The notes: a model not told the origin generated them from the sequence alone. 64,000 nt of DNA from Achromobacter pestifer (GCF_013267355.1 NZ_CP053985.1:3472001-3536000); one strand, 5' to 3'; positions 26,111-34,991 are shown, numbered from the stretch's first letter. A program made the numbers and translations.

Positions 26111-26683
26111 CTAGCGCGGACGCGGCGCAGGGCAGCTTTCCGCGTCGCACTCCCCGCGGACGGAATCATCTGGCGCAGCGGCCTCGACGGCAGGGGCATC
26201 GTTCTCGGCCAGCAGCCTGCCGATGGCCGCGCCCAGGGCCAGGTCGTCGATGCTGCCGAAGTGCTGCAGGCGCACTCGTCCCCGGCGGTCCAACAAGACC
26301 AGGCTGGGCGTGCCGCGCAGCCCGTAGGCTTGCATGGTCATCGGAACGGCGCCATTCGCGGCAGGGCGGTCAATGCCGATGGGAAAGCTCCACCGGTACT
26401 CGTGATTGAAGGCGCGCAGCGCGGCGGGACCCATGACGTCGTGGTGTTCGAACACGGTATGCAGGCCGATGACCGCCACATCCTGCCCGCGGAACAGCCT
26501 GTGCACGCGTTCGGCTTGCGGCAGCCCATGCGACAGGCACCCAGGACACAGCATCTGGAACGCATGCAGCAGAACGACCTTGCCGCGCAGGGCGGCGAGG
26601 TCGATGGGACCGTCCGCATTCAGCCATTCATCCGCCAGCAAGGGCGGGGGCAATGCGTCGGCCAGGGTATCGGATCGGGACAT
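26111..26683 (-). CDS. TlpA/peroxiredoxin-like thioredoxin-fold protein
   Basis: This 190-residue protein has a thioredoxin/AhpC-TSA fold. The redox pair is Cys46 and Cys49 (CPGC), with the cis-proline region TPSLVLLD near 125. There is no signal peptide, so it is cytoplasmic. An acidic C-terminal tail carries a second cysteine pair (CDAESC), which could relay disulfides or bind metal. It is followed upstream by an AhpD-like gene on the same strand, suggesting a peroxide or disulfide reducing set. Confidence 0.82.
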   Translation of the reverse strand: MSRSDTLADALPPPLLADEWLNADGPIDLAALRGKVVLLHAFQMLCPGCLSHGLPQAERVHRLFRGQDVAVIGLHTVFEHHDVMGPAALRAFNHEYRWSFPIGIDRPAANGAVPMTMQAYGLRGTPSLVLLDRRGRVRLQHFGSIDDLALGAAIGRLLAENDAPAVEAAAPDDSVRGECDAESCPAPRPR

Positions 26684-26744
26684 CTGCAGGCTCCTGTGGC
26701 GCGGCGGGCGGGGTGAGGGGGAACCGCCTGCCGCGGTTGTCGAG

Positions 26745-27290
26745 TTACGCGGCCCGGCGCAGTTTCACGGCCGGGAAATCCACCGGCACGGCAAAGGCCA
26801 CGTTGACGTAGTTGGTGAACAGGTTGAGCGCGACGTGCGCCAGGATCTCGACGATCTCCTGGTCGCTGTAACCTGCCGCGCGCACGGCTTGCACGTCGGC
26901 CGCGCTGACTTGCCCGCGCGCTTCCACCAGCTTCAGCGCGAAGCGCAGCGCCGCGGCGGTCTTGGGATCGGCGGCATCGCCGGCTTGCGCGGCCGACATC
27001 TCGTCGGCGCTGGCGCCCGCCTTGCGGCCCAGGGCCGTATGGGCTGCGAGGCAGTATTCGCAAGCGTTGCGATCGGCCACCGCCACAGCGATCTGTTCGC
27101 CCAGCTTGGCGGGAATGACGCCGCCACCCAGCGCGCCGAATGCGCCCCACATGCTCTGCAAGGCCGCCGGCGAATTGGCGACGGCCTTGAACATGTTCGG
27201 CGTTGCGCCAAAGGCGCCGTGGATCTGCGTGAGCAGCGCCTTGCGGTCCGCGCTGGCGCTGCTGGCATCGATAAGAGGAACTCGGGACAT
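26745..27290 (-). CDS. carboxymuconolactone decarboxylase / AhpD-like protein
   Basis: This 181-residue AhpD-fold protein has the redox motif Cys77-x-x-Cys80 in ACEYCLAAH with the proton-relay His84. This set marks alkylhydroperoxidase AhpD-type activity rather than lactone decarboxylation. It is divergent from an AraC regulator gene and upstream of a thioredoxin-fold gene on the same strand; 61 bases separate the two. A role in peroxide or thiol stress is likely. AGGAGT precedes the start. Confidence 0.88.
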   Translation of the reverse strand: MSRVPLIDASSASADRKALLTQIHGAFGATPNMFKAVANSPAALQSMWGAFGALGGGVIPAKLGEQIAVAVADRNACEYCLAAHTALGRKAGASADEMSAAQAGDAADPKTAAALRFALKLVEARGQVSAADVQAVRAAGYSDQEIVEILAHVALNLFTNYVNVAFAVPVDFPAVKLRRAA

Positions 27291-27361
27291 GTCGGTAACT
27301 CCTGGAAAAGAAAAAAAGGCCGCCGGTATCGGACGGGCTGGAGAAATCGTACGTAGAATGC

Positions 27362-27409
27362 TTGGACGTAGGGTGTTGTTTAATCCATGAAAATTGTCTT
27401 TTCGTCCAA
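27362..27409. promoter_or_regulatory. candidate AraC operator, inverted TTGGACG pair
   Basis: TTGGACG at 27362-27368 and CGTCCAA at 27403-27409 form a 7-base inverted pair 34 bases apart, in the gap between the divergent AhpD-like and AraC genes. The second arm ends 4 bases before the AraC start. Confidence 0.4.
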
Positions 27410-27412
27410 TAT

Positions 27413-28279
27413 ATGAGCGATCCCGTTCCTTTCCAGGTTGACCGGCTGTCGGCGTTGCTGGACCGTTTCCGGGTGCGCGCCACGCTGTTCCATACCGGTG
27501 CGCTATGCGGCAATCAGGCCTTCGAAGCCGTGCCGGGGCGCGGTTTTCTGCACGTGTTGCGCCGGGGCGAGATGGAAGTGCGGCATCGCCCGGGAGAGAC
27601 CGCCACGCCGCGCCTGCGCCTGGCCGAGCCGACCCTGCTGTTCTATCCGCGCGCCGTGCATCACGAGTTCGTGAATCCTCCTCGGGACGGTTCGGATTTC
27701 ACCTGTGCCGCGCTGGATTTCGACGGCGGCGAACGCAATCCCATCGTGCAGTCGCTGCCGCCCGTGGTGCGGGTTCCGCTGGACGCGGTCGAAGGCTTGC
27801 GGCCTGCGCTGGACCTGCTGTTCGCCGAGGCGGATCATGTGCGCTGCGGCTCGCGCCTGCTGGCCGACCGACTGTTCGAAGTGGTGCTGATCCAGCTGCT
27901 CAGGTGGATACTCGACCATCCGGAGGACGTAGGCGTGAGTAGCGGCCTGGTGATGGGGCTGTCGGATCCGCGCCTGGCCAGGGCGCTGGTGGCGCTGCAC
28001 CGCTCGCCGTATGAAGACTGGTCCCTGGCCAGGATGGCGGCGATGGCGGGCATGTCGCGCAGCGCCTTCGCGGCGGCCTTCAAGGACGCCACCGGCGCCA
28101 CCCCCGCGGCCTACCTGACCGACTGGCGGCTGAGCCTGGCGGCCTCCATGATGCGATCGGGCCGCGCAGTCAAGCTGGTGGCGGCGGAGCTGGGGTTCGC
28201 CAGCGCCTCGTCCCTGTCCAAGGCGTTCCGGCAACGCATGGGGATGTCGCCGCGCGAATGGCTGGCCGCCAACGCGTAG
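27413..28279 (+). CDS. AraC-family transcriptional regulator with cupin sensor
   Basis: This 288-residue regulator has an N-terminal cupin domain (about 10-180; family Cupin_6, with FLHVLRRGEMEV and HHEFVN segments) and a C-terminal pair of AraC helix-turn-helix motifs (about 190-288, MSRSAFAAAFKD and GFASASSLSKAFRQRMG). The divergent gene encodes an AhpD-like redox protein, its likely target. The ATG at 27413 is preferred over a TTG upstream because it leaves the control region free. Confidence 0.9.
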   Translation: MSDPVPFQVDRLSALLDRFRVRATLFHTGALCGNQAFEAVPGRGFLHVLRRGEMEVRHRPGETATPRLRLAEPTLLFYPRAVHHEFVNPPRDGSDFTCAALDFDGGERNPIVQSLPPVVRVPLDAVEGLRPALDLLFAEADHVRCGSRLLADRLFEVVLIQLLRWILDHPEDVGVSSGLVMGLSDPRLARALVALHRSPYEDWSLARMAAMAGMSRSAFAAAFKDATGATPAAYLTDWRLSLAASMMRSGRAVKLVAAELGFASASSLSKAFRQRMGMSPREWLAANA

Positions 28280-28283
28280 CGCC

Positions 28284-28302
28284 CGCTGGTCGCGCGCCAG
28301 CG
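28284..28302 (+). terminator. weak hairpin after the AraC gene
   Basis: CGCTGG and CCAGCG form a 6-base stem with a 7-base loop just after the AraC stop codon. No T run follows. Confidence 0.3.
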
Positions 28303-28392
28303 CCAGCGTGATAATATTGACCTATGACAAAACTTCAAGCGGCATAAGCGTAATGGAAAACGCCGGCCGCGACTCCTACGCGAGGTTCGGGC

Positions 28393-29226
28393 ATGAGCGA
28401 GCAAGACCCTGGGCAAGACAACGGCACCCAGACACAGCATGACCAGCACGGCCGCTGGCCGCAGGCGCAGTCGGTCGACGACTTCCGCCGCAATCTGGCC
28501 ACGGTCAACGAGCGCATCGCCGATGCGGCGCGGCGCGCCGGGCGCGATCCGGCGACGGTGCGGCTGTTGCCGGTGAGCAAGACGGTGGAAGAGGCGCGCA
28601 TCCGCCTCGCCTACGAGGCCGGCTGCCGCGACTTGGGCGAGAACAAGTTGCAGGAAGTGTCCAGGAAATGGGAAGCCATGGCGGACCTGACGGACCTGCG
28701 CTGGTCGGTCATCGGCCATCTGCAGACCAACAAGGCCAAGCTCGTGGCCCGGTACGCGGCCGAATTCCAGGCGCTCGATAGTCTGCGGGTGGCCGAAGCG
28801 CTGGACCGCCGTTTGCAGGCGGAAGGCCGCCAGCTGGACGTATTCGTGCAGGTCAACACCTCGGGCGAAGTCAGCAAGTATGGACTGCAGCCAGACCAGA
28901 CCGCGGCCTTCCTGCGCGAACTGCCTGCGTTTTCGGGGCTGCGGGTGCGTGGCCTGATGACCCTGGCGCTGTTCTCGGCCGAAGCGGCGCGGGTACGCGA
29001 GTGCTTCATCCTGTTGCGCACGCTGCGCGACCAGTTGCGCCAGGACGCTCCCGCCGGCATAGGCCTGGATGAACTGTCCATGGGCATGTCCGGCGACTAC
29101 GAGATCGCCATCGAGGAAGGGGCCACCGTGGTGCGTGTCGGCCAAGCCATTTTCGGCGCGCGCAACACGCCCGACTCCTATTACTGGCCCACCGACAACG
29201 GCGCGCAAGCGCGCGAGCCGGAGTAG
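28393..29226 (+). CDS. YggS/PLPBP-family PLP-binding protein
   Basis: This 277-residue protein has the fold-type III (alanine racemase-like barrel) YggS fold. PLP lysine Lys63 lies in LLPVSKT, with DLGENKLQE and HLQTNKAKL, the family signatures, following. It ends in the phosphate-binding SMGMSGDYE. YggS proteins buffer PLP and affect amino acid and keto acid balance rather than catalyse. The first 27 residues are a Gln/Asp-rich extension not seen in typical 230-residue members. A small unknown gene follows after 5 bases. Confidence 0.88.
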   Translation: MSEQDPGQDNGTQTQHDQHGRWPQAQSVDDFRRNLATVNERIADAARRAGRDPATVRLLPVSKTVEEARIRLAYEAGCRDLGENKLQEVSRKWEAMADLTDLRWSVIGHLQTNKAKLVARYAAEFQALDSLRVAEALDRRLQAEGRQLDVFVQVNTSGEVSKYGLQPDQTAAFLRELPAFSGLRVRGLMTLALFSAEAARVRECFILLRTLRDQLRQDAPAGIGLDELSMGMSGDYEIAIEEGATVVRVGQAIFGARNTPDSYYWPTDNGAQAREPE

Positions 29227-29231
29227 CGCGC

Positions 29232-29504
29232 ATGCCGGTGTACCGACTCATCATCAAGCGAGACGGCCGCCTGATCGGCCATTTCGAATCCACCGCGGCA
29301 TCCGCGCTGGACGACAGCCGCGACATCGCGGCGCGGCTGCCGGCCAAGGACGGCTATCAGCTCAGCCTGCAGGTCGCCGACGGCGAGCGGCGCCTGCTGG
29401 AAAGCACGCCGCAAGGCATCCGGCTGCTGGCGTCGGAAAACGTATTCGTCTCAACCCCCGAAGGCTTGCTGGGCGGCCTGGACCGTCACCCAAGCCCGCA
29501 ATAG
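29232..29504 (+). CDS. small hypothetical protein (90 aa)
   Basis: I do not recognise this 90-residue protein. It is soluble, without membrane segments or cysteines, and reads like a compact beta-rich domain (VYRLIIKRDGRLIGHFES at the start) followed by a serine/alanine helix. Its codon use matches its neighbours and it lies 5 bases after the YggS gene and 11 bases before the amidotransferase gene, so it is probably a real, cotranslated gene. Confidence 0.65.
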   Translation: MPVYRLIIKRDGRLIGHFESTAASALDDSRDIAARLPAKDGYQLSLQVADGERRLLESTPQGIRLLASENVFVSTPEGLLGGLDRHPSPQ

Positions 29505-29515
29505 GAGTTCCTGGA

Positions 29516-30211
29516 ATGAGCTTCAGCGCCTTGGCGATCCGCCACGTTCCCTTTGAAGACCTGGGCATATTGGCGCCGGTCCTGGCAGAGCGCGGCTACA
29601 GCGTGCGATACCTGGAAGCCGGCGTCGACGCCATCGACGCCGTCACCCTGGGCAATGCCGACCTCGTCGTGATCCTGGGCGGCCCCATCGGCGTCTATGA
29701 AACCGGCCGCTATCCCTTCCTGGAGCAGGAGCTGCGCGCCATCGCGCACCGCCTGCGCCAGGACAAGCCGACACTGGGCATCTGCCTGGGCGCGCAACTC
29801 ATGGCGGCGGCGCTTGGGGCGGACGTGGTGTCCACCGGCCGCGCGGAGATCGGCTATGCGCCGTTGACGCTGACGCCGCAAGGGCAGGATTCCGTGCTGA
29901 GCGCGGTGGAGTCGGTGCCCGTGCTGCACTGGCATGGCGACCAGTTCGCCATACCCGAGGGCGCGTCTCGCCTGGCCGAAACGCCGGGCTTCCCGAACCA
30001 GGCGTTTGCGCTGGGGCCCAGGATACTGGGGCTGCAGTTCCATCTGGAGGCCGATTCCGCGCAGATCGAGCGTTGGCTGATCGGCCATGCCTGCGAACTG
30101 AGCCTGCGCCAGATCGATCCGGCCGGCATTCGCGAGGACGCACTGCGTTACGGCCCGCAGCTCGAACGCTGCGCGCGCAGGGCGATGGAGCAGTGGCTGG
30201 ACCAGATCTGA
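29516..30211 (+). CDS. class I glutamine amidotransferase-like protein
   Basis: This 231-residue protein is a stand-alone GATase1 domain with the triad nucleophile Cys90 (LGICLGAQ) and His176/Glu178 (GLQFHLE). No synthetase partner domain is attached. Related proteins hydrolyse gamma-glutamyl compounds or act as GuaA-like amidotransferases of unclear role. AGGAG lies upstream of the ATG at 29516. It ends the three-gene set with YggS and the small unknown protein. Confidence 0.88.
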   Translation: MSFSALAIRHVPFEDLGILAPVLAERGYSVRYLEAGVDAIDAVTLGNADLVVILGGPIGVYETGRYPFLEQELRAIAHRLRQDKPTLGICLGAQLMAAALGADVVSTGRAEIGYAPLTLTPQGQDSVLSAVESVPVLHWHGDQFAIPEGASRLAETPGFPNQAFALGPRILGLQFHLEADSAQIERWLIGHACELSLRQIDPAGIREDALRYGPQLERCARRAMEQWLDQI

Positions 30212-30403
30212 GTTTGTCCCATGCCCTGATGCCTTCCGGCGCCAGGGACTCTCCACATCCGTAGCCTTGCATAGGCATCCGGGGCGCGCCGCGTCCCGTT
30301 CCGGCCCGCCGCAGCTTGCGGCCATCGGCATTTGATCCGGCCGTGATCCTTCCTGCTGAATCTAAGGGTTAAACCCAGTAGCCGCCTCGATGCGCGATCA
30401 ATA

Positions 30404-30437
30404 GGATCCCGTTTTATACAAATGGGATCCCATTTGT
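30404..30437. promoter_or_regulatory. 20-base perfect palindrome and tandem half site before the cupin/MFS operon
   Basis: ACAAATGGGATCCCATTTGT at 30418-30437 is a perfect palindrome 33 bases before the cupin gene. A second GGATCCC at 30404-30410 lies 21 bases, two helical turns, from its counterpart in the palindrome. This layout suits a dimeric repressor such as one of the two GntR regulators at 32309 and 33131. Confidence 0.65.
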
Positions 30438-30470
30438 GTTTATCACTTTCCTTTTCAGGACGGACAGCAC

Positions 30471-30956
30471 ATGAGCAGCATCGACACCATCACAGGCAAG
30501 CAGATCATCAACGAGGGCGGCCGCGGCGGTCCGCTGACCGAAGACCATCAAGGCATGCGCGCTCGCCACGAGGACGACCTCGAGTGGACCAACCTGCGTT
30601 ACGAAGGCCAGTTCGCGAAGATGATGTTCCATCCGACGGCGGAGGATCCGACGATTCCGAACGCGGGCATCGTGCGGTACGAAAAGGGCTCGGGGCACCC
30701 GCTGCATAACCATTATTTCGCGCAGGTCTGGTACATCCTGGACGGCCAATTCCTCATCGAAGGCAAGCTCCACGGCAAGGGTTCGATGATCTTCCATCCG
30801 GATCCCCATTTCGAAAGCGAACTGGAGACCGTAGAAGCGGGCACGATCCTGTACGTGCAGTACGTCGGCCCGCATACCCGCCAGGGCGCAATCTACGAGG
30901 GCCGCTTCAACGTCAGCGAACGCAAGAGCCTGGCGGAAGAGACCACCGCCGTGTAG
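30471..30956 (+). CDS. cupin-domain protein
   Basis: This 161-residue single-domain cupin has motif 1 around HPLHNHYFAQVW and motif 2 around FHPDPHFESE. The histidines HxH and the later His could hold a metal. It closely resembles the second cupin of the window at 34992-35438 (shared FAQVWY and FHPDPH segments). It may be an isomerase, dioxygenase or decarboxylase for the substrate imported by the MFS protein that follows after 34 bases. A palindromic operator lies upstream. Confidence 0.85.
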   Translation: MSSIDTITGKQIINEGGRGGPLTEDHQGMRARHEDDLEWTNLRYEGQFAKMMFHPTAEDPTIPNAGIVRYEKGSGHPLHNHYFAQVWYILDGQFLIEGKLHGKGSMIFHPDPHFESELETVEAGTILYVQYVGPHTRQGAIYEGRFNVSERKSLAEETTAV

Positions 30957-30990
30957 TCGGACGCAAAAAAAGAAAACAAGGGAGACCGGG

Positions 30991-32337
30991 ATGAACGCCA
31001 TCTCACAACAGCCGTCCTCGCGCACGAAGAAGCACTACGTGACCGCGGGCCTGTCCAGCATGATCGGGACCACCATCGAGTGGTATGACTTCTTTCTTTA
31101 CGGCATTGCGGCCGCGCTGATTTTCAACAAGATCTACTTTCCCGCGATCGACCCCATCAGCGGGACGCTGGCGGCATTCGGTACCTATGCGGTCGGTTTC
31201 ATCGCGCGTCCGTTGGGCGGCATCGTCTTCGGGCATTTCGGCGACCGCGTCGGCCGCAAATCGATGCTGATGATCAGCCTGATGCTGATGGGCGTGCCCA
31301 CCATCCTGATCGGCCTGACGCCAAGCTATGAGGCGATAGGCTACTGGGGCGCGGTGGCCCTGGTCTTCTTCCGCTTCCTGCAAGGCCTGGCGGTAGGCGG
31401 CGAGTGGGGCGGCGCCGTGCTGATGGCGGTGGAGCACGCGCCAGAAGGCAAGAAGGGCCTGTTCGGCAGCCTGCCGCAGGTCGGGGTCGCGCCCGGCCTG
31501 ATCCTGTCGTCGCTGGCCATGGGCGCGGTCTCCAGGTTGCCGGAGGCGGACATGCTGAGCTGGGGCTGGCGGCTGCCATTTCTTGCAAGCGTGTTCCTGC
31601 TGCTGGTCGGTTGGTACATCCGGGCCAAGGTCAGCGAATCGCCGGAATTCAAGCATGCGCAAGCCCAGCCGAAACAGGACGCGCTGCCCTTGAAGACAGT
31701 GCTCAGAGAGCACAAGGTTCCCGTGTTGGCGGCGCTGGTGGCATGCATCTCCGAAAAGACCTGGTTCTACACGCTGGCGACCTTTTCATTGACCTATGCC
31801 GTGGGTACGCTGGGGCTGCCGCGTGAAACCATATTGACGGGTGTCATATGGGGAGCGGTCGGGGCGTTGTTCACCATTCCGCTGTTCGGGCTGCTGGGCG
31901 ACATGATCAGCAAGCGGGCGATATTCATCGCCGGCGCGCTCGGCATCTCGCTGTTCAGCGCGACGTTCTTCTCGTTGCTGAATGAGAAGACGGCCTACCA
32001 CACGAACATCGCCATGCTGGTGGCGTTCGGCGTGGTCTATGCCGCGATGTATGCGCAGGAATCCAGCCTCTTCTCCAGCATGTTTCCGCCGGCCGTCCGC
32101 TACACGGGCATCTCATTGGCGGTGCAGATAGGCGGCGCGATAGGCGGCGGCACCGCGCCGCTGGTGGCGACATACCTGCTGTCCCTGGGCGATGGCTCGC
32201 CGCGGCTAATCGTGCTGTATCTGGCGGGACTGGGCCTGATCGCGGCGGCGTGCGGGCTGCTGATGCGCCCCTATGGGCAGCAGCGCGGCGCGGACGCGGC
32301 GAAGCTGGCTAGCGCCGCGTCTCCATCCATTCGATGA
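30991..32337 (+). CDS. MFS transporter, metabolite:H+ symporter family
   Basis: This 448-residue inner-membrane transporter has twelve membrane segments. The opening SMIGTTIEWYDFFLYG and the loop GHFGDRVGRK are signatures of the MHS family (citrate, alpha-ketoglutarate, proline/betaine and shikimate symporters). It probably brings in a carboxylate for the adjacent cupin. GGGAG precedes the ATG. Its 3' end overlaps the convergent GntR gene by 29 bases. Confidence 0.92.
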   Translation: MNAISQQPSSRTKKHYVTAGLSSMIGTTIEWYDFFLYGIAAALIFNKIYFPAIDPISGTLAAFGTYAVGFIARPLGGIVFGHFGDRVGRKSMLMISLMLMGVPTILIGLTPSYEAIGYWGAVALVFFRFLQGLAVGGEWGGAVLMAVEHAPEGKKGLFGSLPQVGVAPGLILSSLAMGAVSRLPEADMLSWGWRLPFLASVFLLLVGWYIRAKVSESPEFKHAQAQPKQDALPLKTVLREHKVPVLAALVACISEKTWFYTLATFSLTYAVGTLGLPRETILTGVIWGAVGALFTIPLFGLLGDMISKRAIFIAGALGISLFSATFFSLLNEKTAYHTNIAMLVAFGVVYAAMYAQESSLFSSMFPPAVRYTGISLAVQIGGAIGGGTAPLVATYLLSLGDGSPRLIVLYLAGLGLIAAACGLLMRPYGQQRGADAAKLASAASPSIR

Positions 32338-32986
32338 CGAGTTCGGTCGTCCGGGAAATATGCGTGGCCATCGCTTCGCGAGCGGCGGGGCCATTGCGCA
32401 GGGTCAGCGCCGCGATGATGTCCTCGTGCTGCTTGATGTTTTCTTCCATCAGGCGCGGCGGCATCTTCGAGGCGAACCCCAGCACGTTGGAAACGATGCT
32501 GCCCTGCAACTCGGCGACCAGCTCGTGCAGACGTTCGTTGTGGCTGGCCAGGGTGATCAGGCTATGGAACTTGGCGTTGAACTTCAGCCAGTCGGAACCG
32601 CTTTCGCTGCGCACGCGCGAGCGCAGGGCGTCGGCGTAGTGCTTCTGATGCTGTGCCAGCAGTTCCAGGTCCTGGTCGTCGATCCAGTCCACCGCCAGCT
32701 GCGCGGCCAGCCCTTCGAGTTCGGCGCGGATCTGGAAGGCTTCGCGGATGGCGCGGATGGACGGCACGGTGACGACGGCGCGGCCGGTACTGGTCAGCGT
32801 GATGGCGCGGCGCGCTTCGAGAAACCGCAACGCCTCGCGAATGGGGGTGCGGCTGGTTTCGAACTCGGTCGCAAGCTCGTACTGGCTCAAGGCATCGCCG
32901 GGCAGGTATTGCCCGTTCCTGATCCGCCGCAGAATCTCTTCCGAGATCTCGATCGAGGATCTAGACGTGTTCCTGGTCTCGCTCAT
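32309..32986 (-). CDS. GntR-family regulator (FCD domain)
   Basis: This 225-residue FadR-type GntR regulator has an N-terminal winged helix-turn-helix (about 12-75; ELATEFETSRTPIREALRFLE) and a helical FCD ligand domain with the metal-site pattern (FNAKFHSLI, MATHISRTTEL). The ATG at 32986 gives the normal family start; the frame is open upstream. It is convergent with the MFS gene and a good candidate for binding the palindrome at 30418. Confidence 0.9.
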   Translation of the reverse strand: MSETRNTSRSSIEISEEILRRIRNGQYLPGDALSQYELATEFETSRTPIREALRFLEARRAITLTSTGRAVVTVPSIRAIREAFQIRAELEGLAAQLAVDWIDDQDLELLAQHQKHYADALRSRVRSESGSDWLKFNAKFHSLITLASHNERLHELVAELQGSIVSNVLGFASKMPPRLMEENIKQHEDIIAALTLRNGPAAREAMATHISRTTELVIEWMETRR

Positions 32987-33130
32987 GCTCGAATCCGTGT
33001 CGCTTCCTGTGCGTGTCGACAGGCGCCATGCGGCTTGCGGGTGGCCAGGCTGATCCGTGTCCCCTGGCGTCTGCGTTGCGCCCTTCCGCCGGCATGGTAG
33101 CACGCGGCTTTCGGGGGAATCGGGGCCGAT

Positions 33131-33874
33131 CTACCTGGGAGGCTTGCGGCCTTCGGGGCGTTTCTGCAGCCAGTCCACCACGAACTCTCCGGACTCGTGG
33201 ATATGCGTGCGCATGGCGGCGCGCGAGGCGGCGGTGTCGCGCGCCGCCAAGGCCTCGACGATGGCCGCGTGATGCTCGATATTCTTCTTCATGCGGGCCT
33301 CGTACATGCCCAGCACGGTCATGTTGAGGATGTTCTTGGTGTAGTCGGTGTGCAGGTCCTTGATGATGCGCTCCAGCGACGGATTGCCGGCGGCACGGAA
33401 GATCAGGGCGTGGAACTCCTGGTTCTTGACGACCCAGTGCCGCATGGGCGCGGCAGCCTGGCGTGGCGCGGCCGCGCCGCCTGCGTTGACCTCGGTGTAC
33501 AGCGCGGCGACGGCTTGCGCGCATTCCGCGTGGGTGGCTTGCAGCTGTTGCAGGTCGGCGTCGGTGATCCAGCGCGCCGCAAGCTCGGCCGCCATGCCTT
33601 CCAGTTCACCGCGCAGCCAGTAGTTCGCGCCTATGTCCTTAATGGTCGGCGCCACCACCGTGGCGCCGTAGCGCGGCTGCTGCACGATCAGGCCCTTGGT
33701 CTCCAGCTGCCGGAACGCTTCGCGCACCGGGGTGCGGCTGACGTCGTACTCTTCGGCCAGGGTCTCCTGCCGCAGCTTCTGCCCGGCCGCATAGGCGCCA
33801 TTGAAGATCTTCGCGGAGATCGACTCCACCAGATGCTGCACCAGTTCTTCCGTGGCGGGATATGCGCGATCCAT
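33131..33874 (-). CDS. GntR-family regulator (FCD domain)
   Basis: This 247-residue second FCD-type GntR regulator has a winged helix-turn-helix at about 15-80 (TLAEEYDVSRTPVREAFRQLE) and an FCD domain (NQEFHALIFRA, HHAAIVEALAARD, MRTHIHESGE). It is similar to the neighbouring GntR protein, so the pair probably arose by duplication and may divide control of the two cupin units. The Bug protein gene lies 47 bases upstream on the same strand. Confidence 0.9.
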   Translation of the reverse strand: MDRAYPATEELVQHLVESISAKIFNGAYAAGQKLRQETLAEEYDVSRTPVREAFRQLETKGLIVQQPRYGATVVAPTIKDIGANYWLRGELEGMAAELAARWITDADLQQLQATHAECAQAVAALYTEVNAGGAAAPRQAAAPMRHWVVKNQEFHALIFRAAGNPSLERIIKDLHTDYTKNILNMTVLGMYEARMKKNIEHHAAIVEALAARDTAASRAAMRTHIHESGEFVVDWLQKRPEGRKPPR

Positions 33875-33921
33875 GGCCTGACTCCCCAGTCTTTGACGGT
33901 TGTGCGGCTATTCTCCGGCGG

Positions 33922-34887
33922 CTATTTTCCGGGCTCCGCGGAGAATACCAGCCGCCACTTCTTTTGTTCCTCGCGCATGCGTTCCAGAAAGACCTGTGAT
34001 CCCGTGGGCATGGGCTGGCTGCCTTGCGCATACAGCTGCGCCATGCCCTCGCTCCGCGCCACCGCCTGCATGGCGCGTTCCAGCTTGTCGAGGATGTTCC
34101 TGGGCGTGGCGGCAGGCGCCACCAGTCCCGATATCGAGCCGACATCGAATTCGCCGCCCAGGGTTTCGCGGGCAGCGGGCACGTCCGCCAGATTCGACAC
34201 CCGCTGTGCCGAGGTCACGCCCAGCGCCCGCATCTTTCCGGACTGGATGAACGGCCCGACCACCACGGTCTCGACCGCAGTCACGTCCACCACGTCCGAA
34301 AGCAGGGCGGTGGCCGCCTCCGCGCCGCTCTTGTAGGGCACGTGCATAAGCGTGGCGCCGGTCTGCTGCTGCATCAGGGCGAACACCTGGTGTATCGAGG
34401 TGCCCTGTCCGGAACTGGCAAAGGACACGGCGTCCGGCCGGCTGCGGGCCCGCGCCACCAGCGCCGGCAGGTCCTGGATCGACGAACTTTCCGGCACCAC
34501 CAGGGCCAGCGGCGTATTGGCGATCATGGAGACGTAGGCGAAATCCTTGAGCGCGTCGTAGTTCAGCTGCTTGTGGAGGAGCGGATTGACCGCGACCATG
34601 CCGTTGGTGATCACCATCAGCGTGTAGCCGTCGGGCTTGGCCCGGGCCACGATGTCGGCGGCGATGTTGCCGCCGGCGCCGGGCTTGTTCTCCACCACTA
34701 CCGGCTTGCCGAGCTCGGCCTGCAGCTGTTTGGCCACCGTGCGGGCGGTGAGATCGGTGATGCCGCCGGCGCCGAAAGGCACGACCAGCATGATGGGGCG
34801 CTCGGGCCAGTCCGTGGCGGCCTGGGCCAGGCCGGCAAGCGAAAGCGTCAGCGACGCCAGGCAGGCGCGCAGAATAGAGGCGTGCAT
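33922..34887 (-). CDS. Bug-family tripartite tricarboxylate transporter binding protein
   Basis: This 321-residue periplasmic binding protein of the Bug/TctC family has a signal peptide cleaved after about residue 23 (LAQA before ATDWP). Family marks are PIMLVVPFGAGG, VVVENKPGAGGNIAA and DGYTLMVITNG. No TctA or TctB membrane genes are in the window, as is usual for the many orphan Bug proteins in this bacterial group. The ligand is likely a carboxylate handled by the adjacent cupin and DapA-family enzymes. The ATG at 34887 follows AAGGAG. Confidence 0.92.
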   Translation of the reverse strand: MHASILRACLASLTLSLAGLAQAATDWPERPIMLVVPFGAGGITDLTARTVAKQLQAELGKPVVVENKPGAGGNIAADIVARAKPDGYTLMVITNGMVAVNPLLHKQLNYDALKDFAYVSMIANTPLALVVPESSSIQDLPALVARARSRPDAVSFASSGQGTSIHQVFALMQQQTGATLMHVPYKSGAEAATALLSDVVDVTAVETVVVGPFIQSGKMRALGVTSAQRVSNLADVPAARETLGGEFDVGSISGLVAPAATPRNILDKLERAMQAVARSEGMAQLYAQGSQPMPTGSQVFLERMREEQKKWRLVFSAEPGK

Positions 34888-34927
34888 GAGGGTTGTCTCC
34901 TTGGAATGTTCTATTTTTTGGTATGCG

Positions 34928-34945
34928 GGCCGGTCTAAGCCGGCC
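34928..34945 (-). terminator. hairpin between the cupin and Bug genes
   Basis: GGCCGG-TCTAAG-CCGGCC forms a perfect 6-base stem. In the minus-strand transcript it lies between the cupin stop and the Bug start and may reduce read-through. No T run is present. Confidence 0.35.
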
Positions 34946-34991
34946 GTGGACGGCTGCCGGTCGTGGCTGCCGCCCGGGGAGTAGCGGGGTG

